This document shows positions 45,178 to 54,414 of a stretch of 64,000 bases of DNA, one piece after another. The notes below the pieces were generated by a model. That model saw only the letters and a program-made list of their open reading frames with translations, was not told where the DNA came from and did no database searches. Origin of the DNA: an uncultured Bacteroidota bacterium (GTDB lineage Bacteria; Bacteroidota; Bacteroidia; Chitinophagales; Chitinophagaceae); the NCBI GenBank assembly GCA_903829015.1, contig CAIKOJ010000155.1:1-64000 (forward strand), in the 5' to 3' direction. Made by a program: the position numbers and the translations under genes. Positions within the stretch are counted from its first letter, which is position 1. Every line of letters begins with the position of its first letter.

Positions 45178-47046
45178 GTGCCCGACATAATTCACTTACT
45201 GACCGACCATATAGCCAACCAGATTGCGGCTGGTGAGGTCATTCAGCGTCCGGCATCGGCGGTAAAGGAATTGCTGGAAAATGCAGTAGATGCCGGGGCC
45301 ACAGAAATTCAACTGATCATTAAGGATGCCGGTAAGGAGCTGATACAAGTGATTGACAACGGCAAGGGCATGAGTCCTACTGACGCACGAATGAGTTTTG
45401 AGCGCCATGCCACTTCAAAGATCAGAAGTATCGACGATCTGTTCACCATCCGCACTATGGGTTTCAGGGGTGAGGCATTGGCTTCGATTGCCGCTGTGAC
45501 CCAGGTGGAACTCAAAACAAAGCAGGCCACCAGCGAAGCCGGCTCCCGAATAATAATTGAAGGAACGGAAGTGAAATTGCAGGAACCCTGCGCCGGCAAT
45601 GCGGGTACAAATATCAGTGTTAAAAACCTGTTTTATAACGTTCCGGCCCGCAGGCATTTTCTAAAAAGCACCACTACTGAACTTAGGCATATACTCGATG
45701 AGTTTACCAGAGTAGCACTAGCTTATCCAAATATCGGTTTCCGGTTCACCAACAACGGTACCGAGCAATTCCATCTGGTGCCGGGCAGCCTCAAAGCACG
45801 CATAGTGGGCTTGCTGGGCAATACCTACGAAAAGAATCTGGTTCCCGCCGAAGAGGATACCGACCTGGTAAAAATACATGGCTTCATCGGCAAGCCTGAA
45901 TCTGCCACCCGCACACGTGGCATGCAGTTCTTTTTCATAAACGGCCGTTTCATACGCAATCCATACCTGAATCATGCGGTTACACAGGCATACGAAGGGC
46001 TTATTGAAAAAGAATCCTTTCCGTTTTACGTCCTTTTCTTTGAGATCGACCCTAAAAAGGTGGATGTAAATGTGCACCCCACCAAGCAGGAAGTGAAATT
46101 TGAAGACGACGGTATGATGTACTACTATTTGAAAGCGGCAGTAAAACATGCCCTTGCCAAATACAACATTGCACCCTCGCTCGATTTTACGCTCAATGCA
46201 GAGATACAGCAACTGAGCTCAGTGCAAATGCCGTTTACAGAACGCAACAAAGAAGAAACACAAAAGGGTTATTTATACAACACATTCAGCGGTAAAGATC
46301 AGGCACATTTTATAGAGCGCAAAGACAGTCTGAAAAGATGGAAAGACCTGTACGAAATTGCACAAACCCCGTCATCAGGCAGGGAGACATTAACCCCTTC
46401 CGACAACCCCAATCAAAACAATCTTTCAGATCCGATACCCTCGCAGGTAAATCTGCATAGCTCCACCGAAACAAGTGATATGAGCTCGTCTAATATCATG
46501 CACCTACACGGCGATATGCTGTTGACCAGCGTAAAATCGGGGATGATGCTGATACATATTAAACGTGCACAAGAGCGAATATGGTTTGAACGGCTGCTGG
46601 AGCAGTGGAACAACGCAGAGGCATCTTCTCAGCAGATTCTTTTTCCTACTTCTTACGAGCTGTCGCCGCAGGACTCACTGCTGCTTGCGCAGGTACTGCC
46701 AGACATGGGCAGGATGGGATTTGATATCGCTCCCTTCGGACACAATACTTTTGTGATCAACGGCATACCTGCCGGACTGCCCGCCGGAGAAGAGAAGTAT
46801 GTACTGGACGAAGTAGTGGAACACCTGAAACACGAAGCACCCGATGCGGTGAGCCGCCGCAGCGAACAGTTGCTGGCAAATATGGCACGCAGGCTCTCCC
46901 GCAACAAGCACGCCATTATGCAGCCCGAAGGGCAGCAGGCACTGATCGATGAATTGTTTGCCTGTACCCAACCTGAGTACACACCCGATGGCAAGAAAGT
47001 GTTCGTATTGGTAAAAATGGAAGAACTCGAAAATATGCTGGGCTGA
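45178..47046 (+). CDS. mutL: DNA mismatch repair protein MutL
   Basis: 622 residues, GTG start at 45178. The GHKL ATPase N-terminus is intact: E34 and N35 in KELLENAVDAGA, DNGKGM at about 59-64, TMGFRGEALASIA. Linker of about 120 residues (Ser, Gln, Pro-rich) at 370-440. In the C-terminal domain, the endonuclease motif DQHAxxERxxYE is replaced by IHIKRAQERIWFE (about 459-471): the metal-binding D and H are lost. The CPHGRP motif is also not recognisable (TPDGKKVF). This suggests MutL without nuclease activity. MutS-family ATPase at 54415 is a different, non-canonical protein. Confidence 0.95.
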   Translation: MPDIIHLLTDHIANQIAAGEVIQRPASAVKELLENAVDAGATEIQLIIKDAGKELIQVIDNGKGMSPTDARMSFERHATSKIRSIDDLFTIRTMGFRGEALASIAAVTQVELKTKQATSEAGSRIIIEGTEVKLQEPCAGNAGTNISVKNLFYNVPARRHFLKSTTTELRHILDEFTRVALAYPNIGFRFTNNGTEQFHLVPGSLKARIVGLLGNTYEKNLVPAEEDTDLVKIHGFIGKPESATRTRGMQFFFINGRFIRNPYLNHAVTQAYEGLIEKESFPFYVLFFEIDPKKVDVNVHPTKQEVKFEDDGMMYYYLKAAVKHALAKYNIAPSLDFTLNAEIQQLSSVQMPFTERNKEETQKGYLYNTFSGKDQAHFIERKDSLKRWKDLYEIAQTPSSGRETLTPSDNPNQNNLSDPIPSQVNLHSSTETSDMSSSNIMHLHGDMLLTSVKSGMMLIHIKRAQERIWFERLLEQWNNAEASSQQILFPTSYELSPQDSLLLAQVLPDMGRMGFDIAPFGHNTFVINGIPAGLPAGEEKYVLDEVVEHLKHEAPDAVSRRSEQLLANMARRLSRNKHAIMQPEGQQALIDELFACTQPEYTPDGKKVFVLVKMEELENMLG

Positions 47047-47054
47047 TAACCGCT

Positions 47055-47708
47055 CTACCCCGCTATGTGCTTCATATCCGTCTTAAAAAATTTACACACT
47101 GATTGCAACCCACATTGTTCGCATTTAGGTCTGCGGGCTATGCAGGTGTACCGACCGTGCAGTATCAGCCAGTGGTGGGCTATGGGCAGCAGTTCAGCAG
47201 GTATGTTGGCCACCAGTTGTTGCTCTGTTTGCAGCGGTGTTTTTGCATTTGTAGTGAGTCCGATCCGTGCCGACACTCTGAACACATGCGTATCTACCGC
47301 CATTCCCGGCTGATTGAATACTACCGATACAATTACGTTTGCCGTTTTGCGACCTACGCCGGGTAGCTGCACCAGATCGTCCATTTCCGATGGTACTTCG
47401 CCGTTGAATTGCTCCACCAGCATTTTGGCCATGCCTATCAGTTGGCGTGTTTTGTTATTGGCAAAACTAATGCTGCGCACCAGTGGCTCCACATCCTCAA
47501 ATTCTGCTTTAGCCAGTAACAGCGGTTTAGGAAACTTTTGGAAGAGCGGAGGCGTAACAATATTCACCCGTTTGTCCGTGCACTGTGCCGACAGGATTAC
47601 CGCAACTAGCAGTTCGTACGGATTGCCGTAATGAAGCTCTGTAGCCGCATCCGGCATGTTCTTCTCGAACCAGTCTATCACGAATGCGTATCGTTCCTTT
47701 TTGGTCAT
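47055..47708 (-). CDS. nth: endonuclease III (Nth)
   Basis: Removes oxidised pyrimidines: DNA glycosylase with AP-lyase activity. 217 residues. Helix-hairpin-helix QLPGVGRKTAN with catalytic K121, catalytic D139 (MAVDTHV), and the [4Fe-4S] cluster with C189, C196, C199 and C205 (C-x6-C-x2-C-x5-C). Convergent with mutL, whose stop lies 8 bases away. Secure identification. Confidence 0.97.
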   Translation of the reverse strand: MTKKERYAFVIDWFEKNMPDAATELHYGNPYELLVAVILSAQCTDKRVNIVTPPLFQKFPKPLLLAKAEFEDVEPLVRSISFANNKTRQLIGMAKMLVEQFNGEVPSEMDDLVQLPGVGRKTANVIVSVVFNQPGMAVDTHVFRVSARIGLTTNAKTPLQTEQQLVANIPAELLPIAHHWLILHGRYTCIARRPKCEQCGLQSVCKFFKTDMKHIAG

Positions 47709-47789
47709 AACAGATTGATAACGGAAGAGTAAAGCATTATTACAATAAGTTTCGGGAGACCCAATAAAACCAGCCTCCCCGAAACCATT

Positions 47790-49304
47790 TTAGTGTTTAA
47801 AATGCCTGATCCCGGTTATTACCATTGCCATATCATGGGCTTTGCAAAATTCAATGCTGTCGTTATCACGGATAGATCCACCCGGATGTATCACTGCGGT
47901 AATTCCGGCATCGTGTGCAATACTTACACAATCATTGAATGGGAAGAATGCATCAGAGGCCATTACAGCACCATTCAAATCAAACCCAAACTGTTTCGCT
48001 TTCTCAATCGACTGGCGCAGTGAATCTATGCGGCTGGTTTGTCCGCAGCCCTTGCCTGCCAGTTGTTTGTTTTTTACCAGTGCTATCGCATTTGATTTCA
48101 GATGCTTGCACACAATGTTGGCAAACAGCAGATCTTCTTTTTCCTGTGCGGTGCTTGTTCTGGAGCCGGCTTCTTTCCACTCGGCGAAGCTTTGGTTGTC
48201 TGCATCTTGCACCAGCACACCGTTGAGTATGCGCTTATATTCTTTTACGGGGTAGAATGTTTTTTTCTGCAGCAGTAGCATCCTGTTCTTCTTGCCTTTC
48301 AGCAGTTCAAGCGCATCGGCATCGTAAGATGGTGCAATAAGGATTTCGAAAAACAATTCGTTGATCTTCTGAGCCGTGGCCAGATCAATATTGCGGTTGG
48401 TGGACAGTACTCCGCCAAACGCACTTTCCGGGTCGCCGGCAAGTGCTGCCTCCCAGGCCTGCAGTACATTGTCCCGCACAGCCAGGCCACATACATTTGT
48501 ATGCTTGATTACTGCAAAGGCAGGGTCTTTAAATTCAGAGATGATCTGGCAAGCCGCATCCACATCTACCAGATTATTGTAAGAGAGTTCTTTACCGTTC
48601 AGTTGTTCAAACAGTTCATCAAGGTCGCCATAAAAGCCTGCCTGCTGGTGGGGGTTCTCGCCATACCTGAGTGATTTTTTATTGCCAAAAGAAAGCTGGA
48701 AATAATTGAAGTTGTTGCTGCTGTTGAAATAATCAGCTATGGCTACATCGTAATGGGCACACTCTGCAAATGCCGCAGCGGCATAGTGCCTTCTGTCGGC
48801 TATACTGGTTTCGCCGTTTTGTGTTTCCAGCATTTCCAGCAAAGCAGGGTATTGCGTGCGTGATGCCACTATGCACACATCGTTATAGTTTTTACCGGCG
48901 GCACGTATCAGCGATACACCACCTATATCTATTTTCTCAATGATCTTTTTCTCGTCGTCAGTTTGCTTCAGTGTCTCTTCAAATGGGTAAAGGTCCACAA
49001 TTACCAGATCGAAAAGTGGAATCTCATATTCACTCACATGCTTCTGATCATCAGCAAAATCCCTCCTGGCCAGTATGCCGCCAAATACTTTGGGATGAAG
49101 CGTTTTTACCCTGCCTCCCAATATCGACGGATATCCGGTAACACTTTCTACTGAGGTGCATGGAATACCTGCCTGCTCAATAAATGTTTGTGTGCCTCCG
49201 GTAGAATAAAGAGTTACCCCAAGTTCGTGCAGTTTGCGTACAATGGGTTCCAGTCCGTCTTTATAGAAAACAGAAATAAGTGCTGATTGTATTTTGCGGT
49301 TCAT
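47790..49304 (-). CDS. purH: bifunctional AICAR transformylase/IMP cyclohydrolase PurH
   Basis: Last two steps of IMP synthesis in the cytoplasm. 504 residues. N-terminal IMP cyclohydrolase (MGS-like domain, STGGTQTFIEQAGI and GGRVKTLHPKVFGGILARRD) to about 195, then the transformylase domain with LRYGENPHQ, IKHTNVCGLA, and the final IAHDAGITAVIHPGGSIRDND. Length slightly below the usual 520-530, with no key segment missing. A -7 element at 49325-49332 places the transcript start just upstream of the ATG at 49304. Confidence 0.97.
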   Translation of the reverse strand: MNRKIQSALISVFYKDGLEPIVRKLHELGVTLYSTGGTQTFIEQAGIPCTSVESVTGYPSILGGRVKTLHPKVFGGILARRDFADDQKHVSEYEIPLFDLVIVDLYPFEETLKQTDDEKKIIEKIDIGGVSLIRAAGKNYNDVCIVASRTQYPALLEMLETQNGETSIADRRHYAAAAFAECAHYDVAIADYFNSSNNFNYFQLSFGNKKSLRYGENPHQQAGFYGDLDELFEQLNGKELSYNNLVDVDAACQIISEFKDPAFAVIKHTNVCGLAVRDNVLQAWEAALAGDPESAFGGVLSTNRNIDLATAQKINELFFEILIAPSYDADALELLKGKKNRMLLLQKKTFYPVKEYKRILNGVLVQDADNQSFAEWKEAGSRTSTAQEKEDLLFANIVCKHLKSNAIALVKNKQLAGKGCGQTSRIDSLRQSIEKAKQFGFDLNGAVMASDAFFPFNDCVSIAHDAGITAVIHPGGSIRDNDSIEFCKAHDMAMVITGIRHFKH

Positions 49305-49324
49305 GCCTTTGTATTATTGAGGCG

Positions 49325-49332
49325 CAAAGATA
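49325..49332 (-). promoter_or_regulatory. -7 element for purH
   Basis: TATCTTTG on the minus strand, 20 bases before the purH ATG. Confidence 0.5.
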
Positions 49333-49519
49333 AGTCAAACCTTTATCCTAATGAATTGTGGTGATGAAACTAGGTGGGCAGAAAAATAAAATATTCAGTC
49401 AAAATGCAGCTACTGTACATGTTACTACCAACGAACCCTAATATAGCAATAAAAATGCCGGAACATTCGTTAAGTTGTGTTATCGGTTAAAAACGACAAA
49501 TTTTTATTCTGGTTGATTA

Positions 49520-50896
49520 ATGCCCGAAAAATCTACAGTATATATGCCCTCCATACGCAGTTGCTGCCTTTATGCTTCTTCATTTTTGCTTATCCTTTTA
49601 AGCTTTGGCGGCCAAGGGCAGGTTATTACAACGATAGCAGGTGTCGGCATACATGGATATAGCGGCGACGGCGGGCCCGGCACTGCAGCCAGGCTATTTG
49701 AACCCCACGGCGTTTGTGTAGACCGTTCAGGAAACCTATATATAGCAGACTATTTCAACCATGTTGTCCGTAAGTTAGATACGGCTGGTATTATCACTAC
49801 AATAGCGGGTAATGGTATTGGCTGGTTCGACGGGGATGGGGGGCCTGCAACGGCAGCGGAATTATTTTATCCTTCCTATGTTTGCTTTGATGCAGATGAG
49901 AACCTGTTAATTTCAGACTACGGCAATCATCGTATCCGGAAAATAGACCGGTATGGGATTATCAGCACTGTTGCTGGCAATGGAACTTACGGATACAGCG
50001 GAGACGGCGGCCCTGCAACGGCAGCACAGATTTTCGATGCTGCCGGTACTTGCACAGATGCGAGTGGTAATCTGTATATATGTGACATTTGGAACAATGT
50101 GATACGGAAAGTGGATACAGCGGGTATTATCAGCACATTCGCAGGCACTGGCTTAGCGGGCTATAATGGCGATGGCGGCACTGCAACAAATGCACAATTA
50201 AATAACCCTGGTGGGGTATGTGTGGATACCGCAGGGAATCTATATATAGGCGACCAGCAAAACCACCGGTTTAGGAAAGTAAATACTTTGGGTATAATAT
50301 CCACTTTTGCGGGCACCGGGACACCGGGTTATAACGGCGATGGTGGTCAGGCTACAGCTGCAACACTGAATGTGGCAGGGATAATACACATAGATAAATT
50401 GGGCAATTTTTATATTCTGGATTACCAAAATTTTGTTATCCGTAAAATAACGCCCAGTGGCATTATTACCACAGTAGCAGGTAACGGTACGTATGGGTAC
50501 AACGGCGACAATATAGCTGCCACAGCAGCGCAAATTAATTATGCCACCGATGTGTGCTTAGATTCAGCAGGCAACTTATACATCGCAGACCATAACAACG
50601 AGCGTATCCGCAAGGTAAGTATGCATGTAACCGGTATCAATGATATTGTTAGTCACATTGGTGCTCTTAATGTTTACCCCAACCCAAATGATGGGAATTT
50701 TTCGGTTGAATTGCCACCGGCTATGAATGGTCAGTGCCATATTACCATCTGCAACGCAGCCGGGCGGCAGGCTAAGGAAATGTACACCCTCCTGCCAGAG
50801 GTGAAAGTAAAACTGTCTGTGCCACCCGGCTTATATATTATCACCGCGACTACAAATGACCGCAGCTATAAAGCTAAATTCATAGTAACAAAATAA
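49520..50896 (+). CDS. T9SS secreted NHL-repeat protein
   Basis: 458 residues. Signal peptide present; the ATG at 49544 would give a cleaner signal sequence (MPSIRSCCLYASSFLLILL) than the ATG at 49520, and both are possible. Six or more NHL-type repeats (GDGGPATAA, GNLYIADYFNHVVRKL, STVAGNGTYGYSGD) follow from about 35 to 380, then a T9SS type A sorting domain (LNVYPNPNDGNFSVEL to KFIVTK). Same repeat type as the N-terminal half of the giant 39352 protein, so the two are probably related in origin. Likely a secreted propeller; ligand unknown. Confidence 0.88.
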   Translation: MPEKSTVYMPSIRSCCLYASSFLLILLSFGGQGQVITTIAGVGIHGYSGDGGPGTAARLFEPHGVCVDRSGNLYIADYFNHVVRKLDTAGIITTIAGNGIGWFDGDGGPATAAELFYPSYVCFDADENLLISDYGNHRIRKIDRYGIISTVAGNGTYGYSGDGGPATAAQIFDAAGTCTDASGNLYICDIWNNVIRKVDTAGIISTFAGTGLAGYNGDGGTATNAQLNNPGGVCVDTAGNLYIGDQQNHRFRKVNTLGIISTFAGTGTPGYNGDGGQATAATLNVAGIIHIDKLGNFYILDYQNFVIRKITPSGIITTVAGNGTYGYNGDNIAATAAQINYATDVCLDSAGNLYIADHNNERIRKVSMHVTGINDIVSHIGALNVYPNPNDGNFSVELPPAMNGQCHITICNAAGRQAKEMYTLLPEVKVKLSVPPGLYIITATTNDRSYKAKFIVTK

Positions 50897-50981
50897 AGTC
50901 AGGAGTGTTTAATTGGGATTAACACGATTACTTTCGCCCAATTTTTCCGAAAATTAGATATCGCTGGTTTCAGTATAACTA

Positions 50982-51116
50982 CTACCAATAGCGCCCGGCT
51001 CCCCGGTACTTATGCTTAGACGGCATTTTCCTATCCGTATGCACAGGGGTGTAGCAACTGCTCAGGAACGAGAGCAATAAAACGATGGCTGTCAGTCTGA
51101 CAATGGTATCCTTCAT
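50982..51116 (-). CDS. 44-residue lipoprotein
   Basis: Begins MKDTIVRLTAIVLLLSFLSSC: a short basic start, hydrophobic core and lipobox LSSC with acylated C21. The mature part of only 24 residues is Tyr, His and Arg-rich and ends in the RYRG-like GAGRYW, then TAG. It lies 66 bases downstream of the 51183 gene on the same strand, so it could share its transcript. Small basic lipoproteins like this occur in Bacteroidota; the function is unknown. Confidence 0.6.
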   Translation of the reverse strand: MKDTIVRLTAIVLLLSFLSSCYTPVHTDRKMPSKHKYRGAGRYW

Positions 51117-51182
51117 ACAAGCTTAAAAATAATAAAACAATTGGTTTTTGGAATAATAGTCTACTCAGACATATTCTTTTGA

Positions 51183-52955
51183 TCAAAAGAAATCATAATC
51201 TCTTCTTGCCATATTCAGCCTCACGCCAAAATAAACATAGGTAGTGGTGAGCGGCCCGTACAACGGTCCGGTTGTGGTGTAATCTGAATTATAGACACCA
51301 GTAGTATTAATGTACTTCCGGTAGGTGCCGCCCAGATCAAGGAAAAGGTTTCTGCGAAGCTGGTAAGCGATATTCAGATTCATAATGGTGCAGGTGGCTT
51401 TAGGCCCGTTAATGGTTTTTACGCCATACTGATGATCGGCTGTGAGATAAGGATTGAAAATATTGTTTCCATAGTTTTTACCGCCAGTATCTACACCCTG
51501 CATATAGTAAGTACCCTTAACAGACAGGTACAGGTTTTTAATAGGATTGTACCTGATCTGCCCTATGCCTTTTATAAAACCCGAACCCAATGGGTCGGCC
51601 AGTGGCTGGTTGTAGTTGGTGTAGTTGGCCATCGTGTCCTGTGCAGCATAGGTGTATGGTCTTACTACGTCTATCTCCGCCTGCAGGTCAAGGTTTTTAA
51701 CCGTGAACGCATCGAAGTACTTGCAACCAAACTGTATACCCCATTTATTACCATACCATTTTTTACCACCGGTGAGTTCTTTGTACCTGAATTCGTTGAA
51801 CAATATCTGTGCATAAAATTGTAAGTGTTTGGCCGCAATTGCCTTCAGGTTCATACCCAGTAAAGATTTATCTCCTGCTCCGTTGAAACGGTTGATGGCA
51901 GTAGTGAAAATGATGGGATTCAGGTAGGATAGCTCATAATGATCAGGGCGGTCAAATACTTCAGCTTCAAACAAACCTACGCTTAACCATTTGAAAGTAT
52001 TTACATTCAGATAATGGATGGTTGAGTACTTGTGTGAGCGTATTGTATCGCCAATGGTTTTGTCGAACTGTGGGGTCAGCTCCAGATAAAGACATTCATA
52101 ATTGAGTTTCCACACACGCGCCTGCACTTGCAGAAACGGCATGTTCGACGAATTATCGGTAAGGAAAAGGCTGGTCATACCATCGCCAATAAAGTGCTTA
52201 CCTGAGCCAAAAGTGAGGTTCACATGGTTTTTCACCGCATCGAAATTGATATAGCCGCTGGCCTGCATATAGTCGTAATTACCGGTACTGGGGTTCAGAA
52301 AGTAGTCGGCACCCGGTACCGCCATACGCTTGCCGTCTTTTTTAACCCAGTTATTCACGAAATAGGGGAACTGCTCCTGATTGTCTACGATCGACGTATA
52401 AAAACCTAACTTCTTCCCGATCCAACCTCTGAGCTCGACACCACGGCCTGAGTAGAAAACAGTGCTTTTTGTAGCCGCCGGTGTAGGCGAATTCTGCTGG
52501 TACATAGCCACCCCACTCAACACCGGGTTAACTACCAGGAAAAAATTCTTATCCAGTACAAAATCATGTGTTTTAATATGAACAAGGTCGTATTGCTTTT
52601 TGTAAAAGAACTTAACCCATGGCCTACGAGAATCTATGGTCTCTTCATCCTTCGGTGCCCATTCCCCGTTCTCAGAGATCATCTGGTTGATGTTGTATCT
52701 GTCTATAGCTGTGAGCTGACTTTTTACATCTTTCTTCGAATTGGTCGATTTGATCATTTCTAGGAAATTAACCGCATTTCTCCTCGATTCGGGTCTGTCC
52801 CACAAAGCCAGGCTGTCACAAAGCCTGCCCGATCTGGTTTCAAGCCTGTCCAGCAGGTTGTAGTCTTCAGATCCCAGCGGAACAAAAGTGGTTTGGGCAA
52901 AACAAAGCTTAACACTCAATAATAAGAATGGAAGTAAATAAGCTTTTTTAAGCAT
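51183..52955 (-). CDS. outer-membrane beta-barrel protein, Wzi/RemB-like
   Basis: 590 residues. Signal peptide 1-20 (KLCFAQ), then a helical N-terminal stretch and a large beta-barrel with aromatic-rich strands (GKHFIGDGMTSLFLTDN, YCLYLELTPQFDK, NLYLSVKGTYYMQGVD), ending in FGVRLNMARRDYDFF. This plan resembles the Bacteroidota capsule-assembly/Wzi-like or RemB-like outer-membrane proteins involved in surface polysaccharide or gliding, but I have not aligned it. The start at 52955 is the ATG before LKKAYLLPFLLL. Confidence 0.6.
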   Translation of the reverse strand: MLKKAYLLPFLLLSVKLCFAQTTFVPLGSEDYNLLDRLETRSGRLCDSLALWDRPESRRNAVNFLEMIKSTNSKKDVKSQLTAIDRYNINQMISENGEWAPKDEETIDSRRPWVKFFYKKQYDLVHIKTHDFVLDKNFFLVVNPVLSGVAMYQQNSPTPAATKSTVFYSGRGVELRGWIGKKLGFYTSIVDNQEQFPYFVNNWVKKDGKRMAVPGADYFLNPSTGNYDYMQASGYINFDAVKNHVNLTFGSGKHFIGDGMTSLFLTDNSSNMPFLQVQARVWKLNYECLYLELTPQFDKTIGDTIRSHKYSTIHYLNVNTFKWLSVGLFEAEVFDRPDHYELSYLNPIIFTTAINRFNGAGDKSLLGMNLKAIAAKHLQFYAQILFNEFRYKELTGGKKWYGNKWGIQFGCKYFDAFTVKNLDLQAEIDVVRPYTYAAQDTMANYTNYNQPLADPLGSGFIKGIGQIRYNPIKNLYLSVKGTYYMQGVDTGGKNYGNNIFNPYLTADHQYGVKTINGPKATCTIMNLNIAYQLRRNLFLDLGGTYRKYINTTGVYNSDYTTTGPLYGPLTTTYVYFGVRLNMARRDYDFF

Positions 52956-52982
52956 AAAGTAAGTTTTTCAGATGTTCAATGG

Positions 52983-52990
52983 TAGATTTG
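52983..52990 (+). promoter_or_regulatory. -7 element deciding the pyrC-like start
   Basis: TAGATTTG, exact match, 27 bases before the ATG at 53018; an earlier ATG at 52979 lies at the promoter and would be outside the transcript. Confidence 0.5.
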
Positions 52991-53017
52991 CATCTAAGCC
53001 GAGACGAAGTTAACAAT

Positions 53018-54349
53018 ATGTTTCCGATACTGATAAAAAATGCGACCATTATTAATGAGGGCCAGCGCCTCATTAAAGACGTTTTGATCAAAGACAATTT
53101 GATAGAGCGCATAGACGATAACATACAGCCCACCGGCAATTGCAGGGAAATAAATGCAGAGGGCTTGTACCTCATGCCGGGTGTGATAGATGATCAGGTG
53201 CACTTCCGTGAGCCGGGCCTTACACAAAAGGCTACCATCGCCACAGAGGCAAGGGCGGCCGTAGCAGGTGGTACTACCACCTTCATGGAAATGCCCAATA
53301 CCAACCCGCCTGCCCTCACCCAGGAACTACTGGAGATGAAGTATGATATAGCTGCCGCCACATCGGTGGCCAACTATTCTTTCTTCATGGGTGTCTCCAA
53401 TACCAATGCCGACGAAGTACTGCGCACCAACGATAAAAAGAACCTGGTGAGCGGCGTAAAGATATTTATGGGTTCCAGCACTGGCGATATGCTGGTAGAC
53501 AATTACCTGACTCTATCCAAAATCTTCTCCGAATCCGAACTGCTGATAGCAACCCATTGCGAGGACGAGAATGTGATCAACGCCAACAAAGCTAAATACC
53601 CCGACGCAGACAATGCTTCCTATCATCCGCTGATTAGAAATGTGGATGGCTGTTTCCAAAGTTCATTTGCCGCTGTACAACTGGCAAAGAAGTATAACAC
53701 CAGGCTACATATATTGCATATCTCCACTGCTAAAGAACTGCAGTTGTTTACCAACATGATACCCCTTACCGAAAAACGCATTACGTCTGAAGTGTGTGTA
53801 CATCACCTGCACTTTACCGCCGATGATTATGCTCAATACGGTAACTTAATAAAATGCAACCCTGCGATCAAAGGGCCTGAGAACAAATTTGAACTCTGGA
53901 AAGCACTGCTGGATGACCGGCTGGATATCATTGCTACCGACCATGCACCACACACGTGGGAAGAGAAACAGCAACCCTATCAGAAAGCGCCTTCAGGAGT
54001 GCCTCTGGTGCAGCATTCACTGCTGCTCATGTTACAATACGTAAAGCAGGGTGCCATATCGGTAGAAAAGGTGGTAGAGAAAATGTGCCATGCACCTGCA
54101 CAGTGTTTTCAGATCGATAGGAGAGGCTATATCAGGGAAGGTTATTTTGCCGATGTTGTGCTGGTGGATATGAATGAAAATACACAGGTCAGCAAAAGCA
54201 ACATTCTGTACAAGTGCGGCTGGTCACCATTCGAGGGCCACGAATTCCCGGCTGCTGTTAAGTATACCATTGTAAACGGACAGATAGCCTACGAAAACGG
54301 CACGGTAAACGATACAGTACGTGGCCAACGAATCACCTTTAACAGGTAA
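53018..54349 (+). CDS. pyrC: dihydroorotase-family protein (PyrC-like)
   Basis: 443 residues. Amidohydrolase fold with family segments PGVIDDQVHFREPGLT (54-70), FMEMPNTNPPALTQE, HCEDENVI, LHILHISTAKEL and ATDHAPH (D308). Dihydroorotase closes carbamoyl aspartate in pyrimidine synthesis. The usual H-x-H metal motif is Q60-V-H62 here: the first histidine is replaced by glutamine. Bacteroidota dihydroorotases commonly show this variant, so it may be active, but the metal site is altered. No other pyr gene is adjacent. Confidence 0.85.
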   Translation: MFPILIKNATIINEGQRLIKDVLIKDNLIERIDDNIQPTGNCREINAEGLYLMPGVIDDQVHFREPGLTQKATIATEARAAVAGGTTTFMEMPNTNPPALTQELLEMKYDIAAATSVANYSFFMGVSNTNADEVLRTNDKKNLVSGVKIFMGSSTGDMLVDNYLTLSKIFSESELLIATHCEDENVINANKAKYPDADNASYHPLIRNVDGCFQSSFAAVQLAKKYNTRLHILHISTAKELQLFTNMIPLTEKRITSEVCVHHLHFTADDYAQYGNLIKCNPAIKGPENKFELWKALLDDRLDIIATDHAPHTWEEKQQPYQKAPSGVPLVQHSLLLMLQYVKQGAISVEKVVEKMCHAPAQCFQIDRRGYIREGYFADVVLVDMNENTQVSKSNILYKCGWSPFEGHEFPAAVKYTIVNGQIAYENGTVNDTVRGQRITFNR

Positions 54350-54414
54350 AGGTATAACTGTTCAACTACTGTAAGCCGGTATAAAACATCCGCTGCCGGC
54401 ACTAAGAAGTAAAT

